From positions 1-64,000 of the forward strand of contig DASZTS010000078.1 of NCBI GenBank assembly GCA_035547915.1: a DNA stretch of 64,000 bases, written 5' to 3'. The notes under the pieces are model-generated. The model was not told the DNA's origin. It saw only the letters and a program-made list of their open reading frames with translations, and did no database searches. This DNA comes from DASSFG01 sp035547915. Lineage in GTDB: Bacteria > Planctomycetota > Planctomycetia > Pirellulales > JAICIG01. Each line of letters begins with the position of its first letter. The first letter of the stretch is position 1. Shown piece after piece: positions 51,456 to 59,904 of the stretch. The position numbers were made by a program, and so were the translations under genes.

Positions 51456-53341
51456 TTCTTCTCTCCCCGGAACAGCCGGGCGTCGGCCCAGATGACGCGA
51501 TCGCCCGTGTCTTCCCCTTCGCCGTAATCGACTTCCAGCGACAACTGTTTGACGCCCGCCAACGGCACGTCGATCGTCACCGGCTCAGCGGTGGCGGCCA
51601 GATCGGGCTCGCCGAACAATTCGCGCCCGTCGCCCAGCACGCGGCAACTCACGCGACCGCGTCCCTGCGAGCTCGCATCGAAACCGACCGTCGCCTTGAA
51701 CGTTTCGTACTCGCCATCGATAGCATACGACAAAACCGACCGTGAATGGACGGCGAGGCCTTTGGCATAGGGCTTGCCCTTCAAGGTCAGCGGCCCGTCG
51801 TCGAGTGATTGGTCGCGGCGATAACTCAGCAGGCGGCCGAAATAGGGTGTTTCTTCCACATCCGTCGGCTCGAGATCGGAGACGAACGTCACCTTGCCGT
51901 TACGGAAGACGACCCGCGCGACGGCCGTGCGCGGCAAGACGATCTTGCCCGATGGGGTTTCGAACTCGAGTTGTTTGTCGTCCAGCGCGCGCCACACGCC
52001 CGCCAGCATATCGCCCGAAACGAAATGGGCGACCTGATACGGTTTCGCGTCCCCCGCCTTGGGCCGGCCCTTGGCATACACCAGTCCGACGAGGCGGGCC
52101 ACGTTCAGCGAGCGGTCTTCCCCTTCAAACGTGAAGCCCAGCTTCCCGTCTTTCACACCGTGCGCCACACCGGTGATCTGCGAGACGTCCTTCTCGCGAC
52201 CGAGCACGACGGCCGTGTCTTCGGCGGCCGGATCGGCCAGACGGCTCTCGAACATCTGCCGGTCGGCCGCAGTGCCCGTTGACGGAAAGCCGATGCCGCG
52301 AGCGCTCGTGAGGGGTAGCTTGACCTCGGCCGCCCAACCGGTCTTGACGGTCACCGTTTCGTCGTCGAGCGACACCAACTCGCCGCGTATCACGCTCTTG
52401 TCGCGGCCATACACCACCACCTGTGCCGCACCTGGGCCCTCTGCATTGGCGGCCGGCGTCGCGGCCGCGGTGGCGCCCACCTTGAGCTGGTGGTCGGTGT
52501 GCGTGGTGGCCTTGAACGAGATCTTGCCCGACATGCCGTCCTCGTAGGTCACCGTCAGTTCGATCTCGCGGTCGAAACAATCCTGGTTGATCGGCTCGAC
52601 ATAGACGTCGGCCGTGGCCGCAGTGCCCGCACGTTCGAGCGCCAACTTCCAGTTGGGCGTGCGGGCCGTGTCGAGCCGCCAGATGCCGCGCCCCTTGCCG
52701 CCGCGCGTGAGCGCCACGATCTGCTTGATGTTCTTGCCGTCGGCCAGGCCCCGCAGGCGGATCAGCACGTCTTGTATGCCGTTGCCACCCGCCGCGCCAC
52801 CCACCTGCACGACGTCGTGATTCACCTGCCCGACCCATTCGGCAGCCAGTTCGGGCGTGTTACCCAGATCGACCAGCGAGATCTCGTCGAGCGGGATCTG
52901 CCGCACCGGGTCGGTGGCCACGATCAACTTGCCGTCTTCGATACCCGTGACCTTGGCCGGCAGGCGCTCATCGTAGATGGTGGTCACCGCGGGACCGACG
53001 GGTGGCGCGGGTGGCGTCGCGGGCTTGTCTGGGGCGGCGGGAGGATTTGCGGTGGGCGTGGCGGTGGGGGGGGCAGCAGGCGGTGCACCGGGAACCGCCG
53101 CAGCCGGGGTCGCCGGAACTTCGACGGCGGCTTCCGTGGGCGTCGCCGGTTCGTCTCCCAGGGCGATCTCTGGGACGAGTGCGACGACGGCGAAGAGAAC
53201 GAGGAACCAAGTGACCTTCGGACCGAGGGAGGGATGCCTTCCGTGGTTTGGGTCGCCCTCGCCCAACCTCTCCCAGAGGGAGAGGGAATATTTGCGCAGA
53301 CCTCTGCCCAGAACCGGCCGCTCTCCCGCCCGTCGTGTCAC
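51452..53341 (-). CDS. Secreted NPCBM-domain protein
   Basis: This 629-aa frame begins with GTG at 53341, overlapping the upstream stop (GTGA). The hydrophobic signal (VTWFLVLFAVVALVPEIALG) begins only ~45 residues in, and a REP-like palindrome is translated before it (SLSLWERLGEGD). An in-frame TTG near 53265 could be the true start. The middle is beta-rich repeats (VVYGRDKSVIRGELVSLDDE, LGFTFEGEDRSLNVARLVGL). The C-terminal ~120 residues form an NPCBM-type carbohydrate-binding module (GKPYAKGLAVHSRSVLSYAI, GRGRVSCRVLGDGRELF, WADARLF). It probably binds glycans outside the membrane. Confidence 0.7.
   Translation of the reverse strand: MTRRAGERPVLGRGLRKYSLSLWERLGEGDPNHGRHPSLGPKVTWFLVLFAVVALVPEIALGDEPATPTEAAVEVPATPAAAVPGAPPAAPPTATPTANPPAAPDKPATPPAPPVGPAVTTIYDERLPAKVTGIEDGKLIVATDPVRQIPLDEISLVDLGNTPELAAEWVGQVNHDVVQVGGAAGGNGIQDVLIRLRGLADGKNIKQIVALTRGGKGRGIWRLDTARTPNWKLALERAGTAATADVYVEPINQDCFDREIELTVTYEDGMSGKISFKATTHTDHQLKVGATAAATPAANAEGPGAAQVVVYGRDKSVIRGELVSLDDETVTVKTGWAAEVKLPLTSARGIGFPSTGTAADRQMFESRLADPAAEDTAVVLGREKDVSQITGVAHGVKDGKLGFTFEGEDRSLNVARLVGLVYAKGRPKAGDAKPYQVAHFVSGDMLAGVWRALDDKQLEFETPSGKIVLPRTAVARVVFRNGKVTFVSDLEPTDVEETPYFGRLLSYRRDQSLDDGPLTLKGKPYAKGLAVHSRSVLSYAIDGEYETFKATVGFDASSQGRGRVSCRVLGDGRELFGEPDLAATAEPVTIDVPLAGVKQLSLEVDYGEGEDTGDRVIWADARLFRGEKK
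53254..53288. repeat. REP-like palindrome, copy 4 (inside coding frame)
   Basis: GCCCTCGCCCAACCTCTCCC followed by AGAGGGAGAGGGA forms the same hairpin as copies at 22483 and 31472. This copy lies in the open 5' part of the NPCBM-protein gene, between the coupled GTG start and the signal peptide. Confidence 0.7.
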
Positions 53342-54009
53342 GACTTGCTCCCTTTCTCTTGTTTGGCCTGGTCTTTGTCCCCGACGGCCGATTTCGCCGC
53401 TTTGCCGGCGGTCGGCTGGGCGGGCTTTTTGGGCGGATTGTTCGGCTTCTTGGCTGGTTCATCCGCCTTGCCGTCGCCGTCGCCCGTTTCGGTCGCGGCA
53501 CCGGTCGGGGTCTCTTCGGCCAGCCGTTTATAATAGCGCTCAAGGATCTTTTGGTAATGGGCCGGGAAACCCTCGGTCATCGACTGCACGATCCGATCGC
53601 GCTCGTGCGGCGGCAGTTCGGCCCACTGCTTGCCGTTCTTTCGCGCGGCGTGCAGGTCGCCCATGCCGCCCGGCCCGTTCTTGATCATCGAGTCGTTCAT
53701 CGGCCGCGATGGCCTGGCGTTCGCCCCGCCGCCGCGCATCTGCTCCGATTCCTTCTCCAGTTCTGCGATCAGCTTGTCGAGCTTGCCGACGATCTGCTGT
53801 TGCGAGGTCTGCACCGGTTCGCCCGTCGACATGCCCGACAGGTCGATCACCACCTGCTCCATGTCGAACGCCAGATCGGCGAGCGGGTCGTTACCCTCCT
53901 GAGCACCGGCCGGGGCGCAGAAGGCTCCCAAAACGAACGTTCCGAAAATAACCACCGCGGCGGCCGCCGACAGCGACGAGAAACCGTTTCTTCGCCTAGA
54001 CGTTTTCAT
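53338..54009 (-). CDS. Small secreted protein, unknown function
   Basis: This 223-aa protein has a signal peptide (residues 1-36, ending APAGAQ). The core has GNDPLADLAFDMEQVVIDLS, a coil (LDKLIAELEKESEQMRGGG) and LPPHERDRIVQSMTEGFPAH followed by YQKILERYYKRLAEE. That last block is familiar from planctomycete operons of this type. A low-complexity Lys/Pro/Ala tail follows. Its ATG overlaps the stop of the coiled-coil gene (TAATG), and its stop overlaps the GTG of the next gene. The function is unknown; it may be an assembly partner of the coiled-coil protein. Confidence 0.7.
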   Translation of the reverse strand: MKTSRRRNGFSSLSAAAAVVIFGTFVLGAFCAPAGAQEGNDPLADLAFDMEQVVIDLSGMSTGEPVQTSQQQIVGKLDKLIAELEKESEQMRGGGANARPSRPMNDSMIKNGPGGMGDLHAARKNGKQWAELPPHERDRIVQSMTEGFPAHYQKILERYYKRLAEETPTGAATETGDGDGKADEPAKKPNNPPKKPAQPTAGKAAKSAVGDKDQAKQEKGSKS

Positions 54010-56033
54010 TACCGGGCTCCTTCCAGTTCTTCGCCACGTTCTTCGGCCAAACGTTCCGTTGCCTCACGCACGAAATCCTGCTGATCGGCCACGGCTTCGA
54101 TCTGCTCCTTGACGGCCGCCGAGAGCGCCGCCAGCCCCGCGCGCGACTTATCGACGTTCGCTGTCCGCTGGTTGGTGCGGATCTGCAACAGGCGGATCAT
54201 CTTCAATTCGGCGATCAACCGGTTCAACTCGCGTTGCCGGTCCTGCTGGCCACGCTCACCCTTGCGGTCCGACATCTTGGAGGAGGGTAGTTGTTTCATG
54301 GCGTCGAGCAGCGCTTGCAGGTCGGCTTCGATCTGCCGTTCAGCCTCGACCACCGGCTCCGAGCCATCACCGTCGGTGAGCGAATCCTGCACCGAGGCCA
54401 TCGCGTCGCGCACCATGAGCAGCGCCGCCGGCAAGGCGATGCCGAACTCGGTCTCTTCCACCAGCGTAATCAGCTCGTTGGCCATTTCCACGATGCGTCC
54501 TTCGGACTTACCCAGCCCGGTGAGCGCCGTGAGCGCCTGGCGAGATCCGGAGGCCGCCTTGGCACCGACCACCTCGGTCGCTTCTCGCACGGCGATCTGC
54601 TTTTCGAGCATGATCGTCAGCCCCTCCATGACGCGCCGCTTCACCTCGGCCCGCAACTGGTCGAGCAGCTTTTCGGCCTCTTCTTCCAGTTGCTCGCGGG
54701 CATATTTCAACGAATCGAGTGCCTGCTGCTGCATCTCGCTGGCCGGCTCGGCCTGCTGACTGCCCAGGCGGCCTTCGGCACCCGACATGCTGCCGCTGGC
54801 CCGCATCAGTTCGCCGAGCGCGCCCGCGCCGGATTCGCCCAGGTCGCGTACGAGCTGCGTGATCCCCTCGTTGAGCTGTCGGTTCTGGGCCTGATCGCGT
54901 TGCATGGCCGCGAAATTGGCCTGCTTCAATTCTTCCTCGGCACGACGCAGCGCTTCGTCGGTCTCGTCGCGTTCCTTTTCCAGGGCCGCGAGCGCCTCCT
55001 TTTCCGGCGGCAGGGCTTCGGCCGCGTGCTCCTTCTCCAACGACTCGGCCGCTGCGCCCATCTTGCTCTCGGCGGCAGCCAGGTTTTCTGAGGTCTTACC
55101 CGCCTTTTTCGCCTCTTCGGCGAGAGCCTGGGCTCCGGCCCGCGTCTTGGCCTGCTCCTTGGCCAGTTCCGCCGCCGGTGACTTCTTATTGTCGTTGTCG
55201 TCGGACGATTTCTTCTTGCCGGTCGGCGCTTCGTCGGCCGAGGGGGCGGGCACTTGTCCTTCGGCGGGTGCTTGAGCTTCAGCCGGCGCTTGGTCGTCGC
55301 CCGCGGGTTGTCCCTCGGCCGGAGCTTGACCGTCGGGTGCTGGTTGCGCCTCGGGCGATTGGCCGGCCTGCGCCAGTTTGCCGGTCGTGCCGATGTGGCC
55401 CTGCTGGCGGGCGATCAACTCGTCGAGCGTGGCCCGCTTCTTGCGCAGGCCCTCGACCTCTTTCTGTTTTTCCGCGGTGGCCTGCGAATCGGTCTTTTCG
55501 CGGTCCTCCTCCTTGATCGCCTTGTCGAGGCGCCGCAGCGCTTCGCGGATCATCCGCAGCTTTTCGAGTTGCACCTGGAAATCGAGGTCGGTCGCCAACA
55601 ACAGATCGTGCAGCCGTTGGAGTTTGGAGAGGAGCTGTTTCTCCTCGGTGGCCGCTTCGCTCAGGCTCAGCTTGCCGAGCATCTGCTGGGCATCTTTCAT
55701 CTGATGCAGGATCAATTCCTCCCGCGCGAATTTCAAGCCGAGCATGAGCCGCGACGAGTTTTCCGGCTCGAGCGACTTGAGCGCTTCGGAGAGCCGGTAC
55801 ATCCGCTCTTCCAACTCCGTCATCTCGGCCGCGACCTTGGCCTGACCGAAGCTGAGCACTTCGCCGGGCGTGACGGGGTCGGTCCGCTTCTCGTTGTCGG
55901 ACGACGACTTGGCGTCATCGGCGGCCCGCATCGCAGGCCCAGTAGGCGACAGCGACAACAACATCGCCGCCAAGACGAGCGGCAGACGACCCGCGAACCC
56001 CCATCGCTTCGAACCGAATCGGGCAACTTGCAT
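54009..56033 (-). CDS. Large secreted coiled-coil protein, first gene of operon
   Basis: This 674-aa protein starts at ATG 56033 with a GGAG Shine-Dalgarno eight bases upstream and a signal peptide (residues 1-38, ending AMRAAD). It is almost wholly alpha-helical and Glu/Gln/Ala/Leu-rich: LEERMYRLSEALKSLEPENS, LQRLHDLLLATDLDFQVQLE, EALAALEKERDETDEALRRA and many more. A Pro/Gln/Ala low-complexity linker lies near 235-285 (APAEGQPAGDDQAPAEAQ). It should be a long periplasmic or surface filament-like molecule. I know no function. The next four genes each overlap the one before by 1-4 bases. Confidence 0.7.
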   Translation of the reverse strand: MQVARFGSKRWGFAGRLPLVLAAMLLSLSPTGPAMRAADDAKSSSDNEKRTDPVTPGEVLSFGQAKVAAEMTELEERMYRLSEALKSLEPENSSRLMLGLKFAREELILHQMKDAQQMLGKLSLSEAATEEKQLLSKLQRLHDLLLATDLDFQVQLEKLRMIREALRRLDKAIKEEDREKTDSQATAEKQKEVEGLRKKRATLDELIARQQGHIGTTGKLAQAGQSPEAQPAPDGQAPAEGQPAGDDQAPAEAQAPAEGQVPAPSADEAPTGKKKSSDDNDNKKSPAAELAKEQAKTRAGAQALAEEAKKAGKTSENLAAAESKMGAAAESLEKEHAAEALPPEKEALAALEKERDETDEALRRAEEELKQANFAAMQRDQAQNRQLNEGITQLVRDLGESGAGALGELMRASGSMSGAEGRLGSQQAEPASEMQQQALDSLKYAREQLEEEAEKLLDQLRAEVKRRVMEGLTIMLEKQIAVREATEVVGAKAASGSRQALTALTGLGKSEGRIVEMANELITLVEETEFGIALPAALLMVRDAMASVQDSLTDGDGSEPVVEAERQIEADLQALLDAMKQLPSSKMSDRKGERGQQDRQRELNRLIAELKMIRLLQIRTNQRTANVDKSRAGLAALSAAVKEQIEAVADQQDFVREATERLAEERGEELEGAR

Positions 56034-56579
56034 GGCAATGTCTCCAGCCAACAAGCAACGGATCTTGGTTTCTGTTTCTGCGCCCTGTCCGAAAACGGCT
56101 GGCGAGCGGAACCGCTCGAGCCGCGATGCCCGCTCTCGGACAGGCCCTTCATTTTCGTACCGCCGCACGGCCGATGCAACAATTCGGCGCCCGGCCCCGC
56201 GTTGCAGCACCGGGCCGGACCGCGTCGACCTTCGTCTGCGGCTTCGTCCATCAATCTACCGGCCAAACCGTGGTTTGCCTATCTGAGATACAAACGAAAT
56301 GTCTTGTTCCGCCCCAGCCGGTTCGCGTTTCGCCGGAAGTTCGCAACAGCCTGGCTTGGGGGGCATAATTTCGCCGTTGCACGCGGCCACCCTTCGCCAG
56401 GTTCCGCGGCACACCCCGGCAAGCGGCCGGCTATGGTTGCAATTCGCCGGCGGCGACAGCGGCAAGCACGGCGGCGCCATTCTGCCCGGCTCGCTCCGGT
56501 GGCTATGGCGCGACTATCAACCGCCGGCCAAAAAGTGACGCGCTGGCCGGCGGCAAAGAGCGTGAGCGAAGCAACTTCC
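56034..56579. other. Intergenic region with one doubtful small frame
   Basis: This 546-bp gap carries the leader of the five-gene operon. A plus-strand frame at 56299-56538 (79 aa) ends with LQFAGGDSGKHGGAI and LRWLWRDYQPPAKK. It has no Shine-Dalgarno and no family, so it is not called as a gene. No promoter, repeat or RNA gene is recognised. Confidence 0.4.
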
Positions 56580-58778
56580 CTAGGCCTGCCACATCATGTT
56601 CTCGAACTCGGGCGACGGCACGAGCATGTCGATGACCCCTTCCTGCGGCACGCGATCGAGCGACTGGTCCTGCTTGAGGAATTCCACGTAGAACTGCACC
56701 GGGTCGTCCGTCGAGAGAGCCAGGCTACGGAAGGGAATAGCCACCTCCAAGATGATATCGGCCGCGGCATGGACACCCGATTCGCTGACGGCCACGTCGT
56801 TGTGATAGAGCTGCAAGATCGGCTCTTGCCAGTTCGGGTGCGAGATGAGCAACTCGAAACCGGCCGGTTCGAGGAAGCCGATACGCAACGTATCGACATC
56901 GGCCAGCCGCTCGCGGGCCGTGCCACCGCGCGGGTCGAAGCGCAGCAGCAGGCGCTCGCCATCGAAACCGAAATAGAGCGCGGCCAGCCGGCTCTCGGCA
57001 ACCATCGACATCGTGCCCCGCGAGCCACTGGGCAACCAACGGCCGGCGTTGATCCACTCGAAATAGGTCCGCCGCCCATCGACCTTCACGTTCAGCAGGC
57101 TCGTGGGCTGTGTGTGCAAATGGGCCGCGCGTTGACCCATGCTGATCGGTCGGGCCAGCTCGGCGGGCGGCACGTCGCTCAGACGCGCGTAGACGTTCTG
57201 CAGGTGCTTGCGGAACAACCGGTCGAAGAGGGCGTCTTGCGCGCTGGAGTGCGAGTCGCCGAACCACCAGAACCAATCGCTCCCCTCGGCGATGTAAAGC
57301 TCCGTCCAGGCCTGCTCGACTTGAAGGGCCGTCTTCTCGCCCGACTTGACAGCGGCCAGCAGGTGCTCCCTTGTCTGGTAGAGCAGGTCCCAGGCCCGGT
57401 TGCATTCGGGGTGGCCGATCCAGATACCGAAGTTGTGCTGGATCCAACTGCCGGCGAAGAGCGTGCCTATCTTGTCGGTCGCCGGGTGATCTTGCAGATA
57501 GTCACCCACGCGCACGGCATTGATTCGCGGGTGGGCCACCACGCGGCGGTAGAGCTGGCGCAGGAAATCGACGCCCGCGTTGGGATAATACTCCCAACAG
57601 TTCTCGCCATCGAGGATGATGCTCACCAGCGTCGGCCGCTGGCCGGCGTTGGCGCTCGTGGCGTGGCCGATGGCTTCCAGCTTACCGATGAAGTCGTCGA
57701 CGGCGTGCTGTGCCTGATAGCGCTGATAATGGAAGCCGATCTGGTCGCTCATGGCGTGATCGCGGAACACGATCTCGAGTTGCTGTCCCTTCTCTTCGAC
57801 CCGCCACGGCCGATAGAGCAGCTCGGGATGCCGTAAGAAGCCTTGGCCGTCGCGGGCCACCCAGCCATCGGTCGAGCCGGAGAGTATCTCTTCGTCGGTG
57901 GCGATCCAGCGGATGCCCGCCGCGGCCAGCATGGGAATCATCGGTTGGCAGACAGAGCCCTCCGAGGGCCACATCCCGCGCGGCTTCTCGCCGAACAGTT
58001 TCTCGTGACACTCGATCGCGCGGCGGACATGCTCGGCCGCATCCTCGGGATATCCTTCCAGCCGCTCGGGCAAGTTGACGTGCGGCATGGCCTGGCGGGC
58101 GAGCCGCTTGTCCCACAACAGCGGCATGATCGGATGATAGTACGGCGTGGTCGTCAACTCGACCTGACCCGACTCGGCCAACTCGCGATGCAGCGGCACG
58201 ACCTGGCGCAAGAGGTCCATCTGCTTGTCGAGCAGCCAGGCCTTCTGCTGCTCCGTCCAATTGCGCCCCTGGGCACGGAACTCGGCCAGATCGCGATCGA
58301 CATCGAAGGCCAAGGGATGGATCCACGTCAGGTTCGACCAGCATTGCAAGTCGATCAGGTCGCGCTTGGTGAACCGTTTGGCCGCCCGCGTCGCGGGATC
58401 GACGGACAGCCCACGCTTCTGATAGAGCTCCAGGTAGCGCGGATAGGGACGGATCATCTGGTCGGGATGGACCATGAAAAAGTTGTCGAGCAGGTAGCAG
58501 AGATCCTGCTCCGACAGGCTGTCGGCCGGCGTGCGCGAGACACGCAGGTGCGTGTCCTCGTGGCCGCGGTCGGTGTACGCCAGCAACTGATCGAGCAGGC
58601 TGGGCACCAGGTTGATCGTGGCCCGGAACTCGGGCACTTCCTTGAGGAGCATGGCCATGCCCCAATAGTCCTTGGTGCCGTGCAACCGCACCCAAGGCAT
58701 CGGATTCTCGCCCGCGACGTCGTCGGGGTAGTAGGGCTGATGTTGGTGCCAGAAGAAGGCCAGCGCGACGTCGTGCAT
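56580..58778 (-). CDS. Glycoside hydrolase family 57 (amylase/glucanotransferase-like)
   Basis: This 732-aa protein starts at ATG 58778 with a strong GGAGGA Shine-Dalgarno; the longer frame runs into the palindromic element. GH57 regions are visible: HQHQPYY (11-17), GMWPSEGSV (268-276) with Glu273 as the candidate nucleophile, FRDHAMSDQIGF (338-349) with an acid/base Asp, and LDGENCWEYY. The C-terminal ~200 residues form a beta-domain (YFEWINAGRWLPSGSRGTM) found in one GH57 subfamily. It acts on alpha-1,4-glucans such as glycogen or related polymers, inside the cell. No glycogen gene is adjacent. Confidence 0.87.
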   Translation of the reverse strand: MHDVALAFFWHQHQPYYPDDVAGENPMPWVRLHGTKDYWGMAMLLKEVPEFRATINLVPSLLDQLLAYTDRGHEDTHLRVSRTPADSLSEQDLCYLLDNFFMVHPDQMIRPYPRYLELYQKRGLSVDPATRAAKRFTKRDLIDLQCWSNLTWIHPLAFDVDRDLAEFRAQGRNWTEQQKAWLLDKQMDLLRQVVPLHRELAESGQVELTTTPYYHPIMPLLWDKRLARQAMPHVNLPERLEGYPEDAAEHVRRAIECHEKLFGEKPRGMWPSEGSVCQPMIPMLAAAGIRWIATDEEILSGSTDGWVARDGQGFLRHPELLYRPWRVEEKGQQLEIVFRDHAMSDQIGFHYQRYQAQHAVDDFIGKLEAIGHATSANAGQRPTLVSIILDGENCWEYYPNAGVDFLRQLYRRVVAHPRINAVRVGDYLQDHPATDKIGTLFAGSWIQHNFGIWIGHPECNRAWDLLYQTREHLLAAVKSGEKTALQVEQAWTELYIAEGSDWFWWFGDSHSSAQDALFDRLFRKHLQNVYARLSDVPPAELARPISMGQRAAHLHTQPTSLLNVKVDGRRTYFEWINAGRWLPSGSRGTMSMVAESRLAALYFGFDGERLLLRFDPRGGTARERLADVDTLRIGFLEPAGFELLISHPNWQEPILQLYHNDVAVSESGVHAAADIILEVAIPFRSLALSTDDPVQFYVEFLKQDQSLDRVPQEGVIDMLVPSPEFENMMWQA

Positions 58779-58819
58779 GATTCGTTCCTCCGTGGCACGT
58801 GGGTCTCGGGTTCTTTTTC

Positions 58820-58924
58820 TTAGAGCAAACCGACAAAACCGCATCGGGCTCAAAAAAATCGGGGTTTCACGGCCGATTTTTCGCGCACGGCGCTCGGACT
58901 TCCGAGTTTTGTCAGCCGCTCTTA
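58820..58924. repeat. Palindromic intergenic element, copy C
   Basis: TTAGAGCAAACCGACAAAACC at the left and GAGTTTTGTCAGCCGCTCTTAG at the right (quoted in part) form the outer dyad. The inner arms AAAATCGG and CCGATTTT enclose GGTTTCACGG. It is the same element as at 17045 and 41499. It lies between the GH57 gene and the Rpn-type nuclease gene, transcribed away from each other. Confidence 0.8.
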
Positions 58925-59012
58925 GAGTACGGTTTCGACCGCGCGACGCCTAGTCCGGACCCGATGGGCGATGATGGCGACCCATTGGGCGCAGTGCGTT
59001 AGGATGTGACAC

Positions 59013-59897
59013 ATGAAACCGCAAAGCGATCCGAAGGTCGATTACGCCTTCAAGCACGTGTTCGGACGCGAGCAGGGTAGGGCCGCCCTGATGAGCCTGC
59101 TCGATGCCGTCTTGCAGCCCGCGGCCGGCCGGGAAATAGCCGGCCTCGAGCTGTTGAATCCGTTCAACGACAAGGAGACGCTGGACGACAAGCTGTCCAT
59201 CCTCGACATCAAGGCACGGGATCAGAGCGGACGGCAGTTCAACGTCGAGATGCAGATGCTCGCCTACGGCGCCTTCCCACAGCGGGCGTTATACTACTGG
59301 TCGAGGTTGCACCAGTCGCAGTTGCAGGAGGGGATGAACTACCACGTCCTGCGCCCCACGATCGCCATCTGTTTCGTGGATACTTCCCTCTTCCCGGACG
59401 TGCCGGACCATCACTTGGTCTTCGAACTGCGAGAACGTCGTCACCAGACGCTCTTTACCGATCAATTGGCGGTGCATATTCTTGAATTGCCCAAGTTCGA
59501 TAAGACCGTGGACGACCTGGCGACGCCCCTCGATCGCTGGTTGTTCTTCCTACGACATGCCCAAGACCTGGATGAGGAAGCCCTGCCCGAACCATTGGAC
59601 GTGGCGGAGGTCCGCTGGGCACTGGGAGATCTGATCATGATTACGCAGAGTGACGAGGACCGCGAGCGTTACGAATCGCGACTCAAGATGCAGCGAGACG
59701 TCTACACGGCGCTGTTCGAGGCCCGCGAGGAGGGGCGTGCCGAAGGCCAGATCGCCCGAATCCAATCCTTCCAGCGACTATTGCGCGAGGAGGTCACGGC
59801 GCTGGAACAATTGCGCGCCCTGTCTCCGGTGGAGCTGGAGTCGCTCGCGGCTCGCCTGGAGAGCGAATTGAACGCGAAGCTGACCAACGGTTCGTAA
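59013..59897 (+). CDS. Rpn-family PD-(D/E)XK nuclease/transposase-like protein
   Basis: This 294-aa protein belongs to the Rpn (recombination-promoting nuclease, 'PD-(D/E)XK nuclease family transposase') group. It starts DPKVDYAFKHVFGREQGRAA, the standard opening. The catalytic region is DKLSILDIKARDQ followed by FNVEMQ, with Asp65 and Glu79-x-Gln81. The C-terminal part has a helical, Glu-rich segment (ALFEAREEGRAEGQIARIQS). Rpn proteins are DNA endonucleases that stimulate RecA-independent recombination. They are widespread and variable in copy number. Copy C of the palindromic element ends 89 bp upstream of this gene. Confidence 0.87.
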   Translation: MKPQSDPKVDYAFKHVFGREQGRAALMSLLDAVLQPAAGREIAGLELLNPFNDKETLDDKLSILDIKARDQSGRQFNVEMQMLAYGAFPQRALYYWSRLHQSQLQEGMNYHVLRPTIAICFVDTSLFPDVPDHHLVFELRERRHQTLFTDQLAVHILELPKFDKTVDDLATPLDRWLFFLRHAQDLDEEALPEPLDVAEVRWALGDLIMITQSDEDRERYESRLKMQRDVYTALFEAREEGRAEGQIARIQSFQRLLREEVTALEQLRALSPVELESLAARLESELNAKLTNGS

Positions 59898-59904
59898 ACT
59901 GTCT

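Noticed and set aside
55254..57836. 860-codon plus-strand frame across two minus-strand genes
   Set aside because: It spans parts of two unrelated recognised genes and an intergenic region with no domain of its own.
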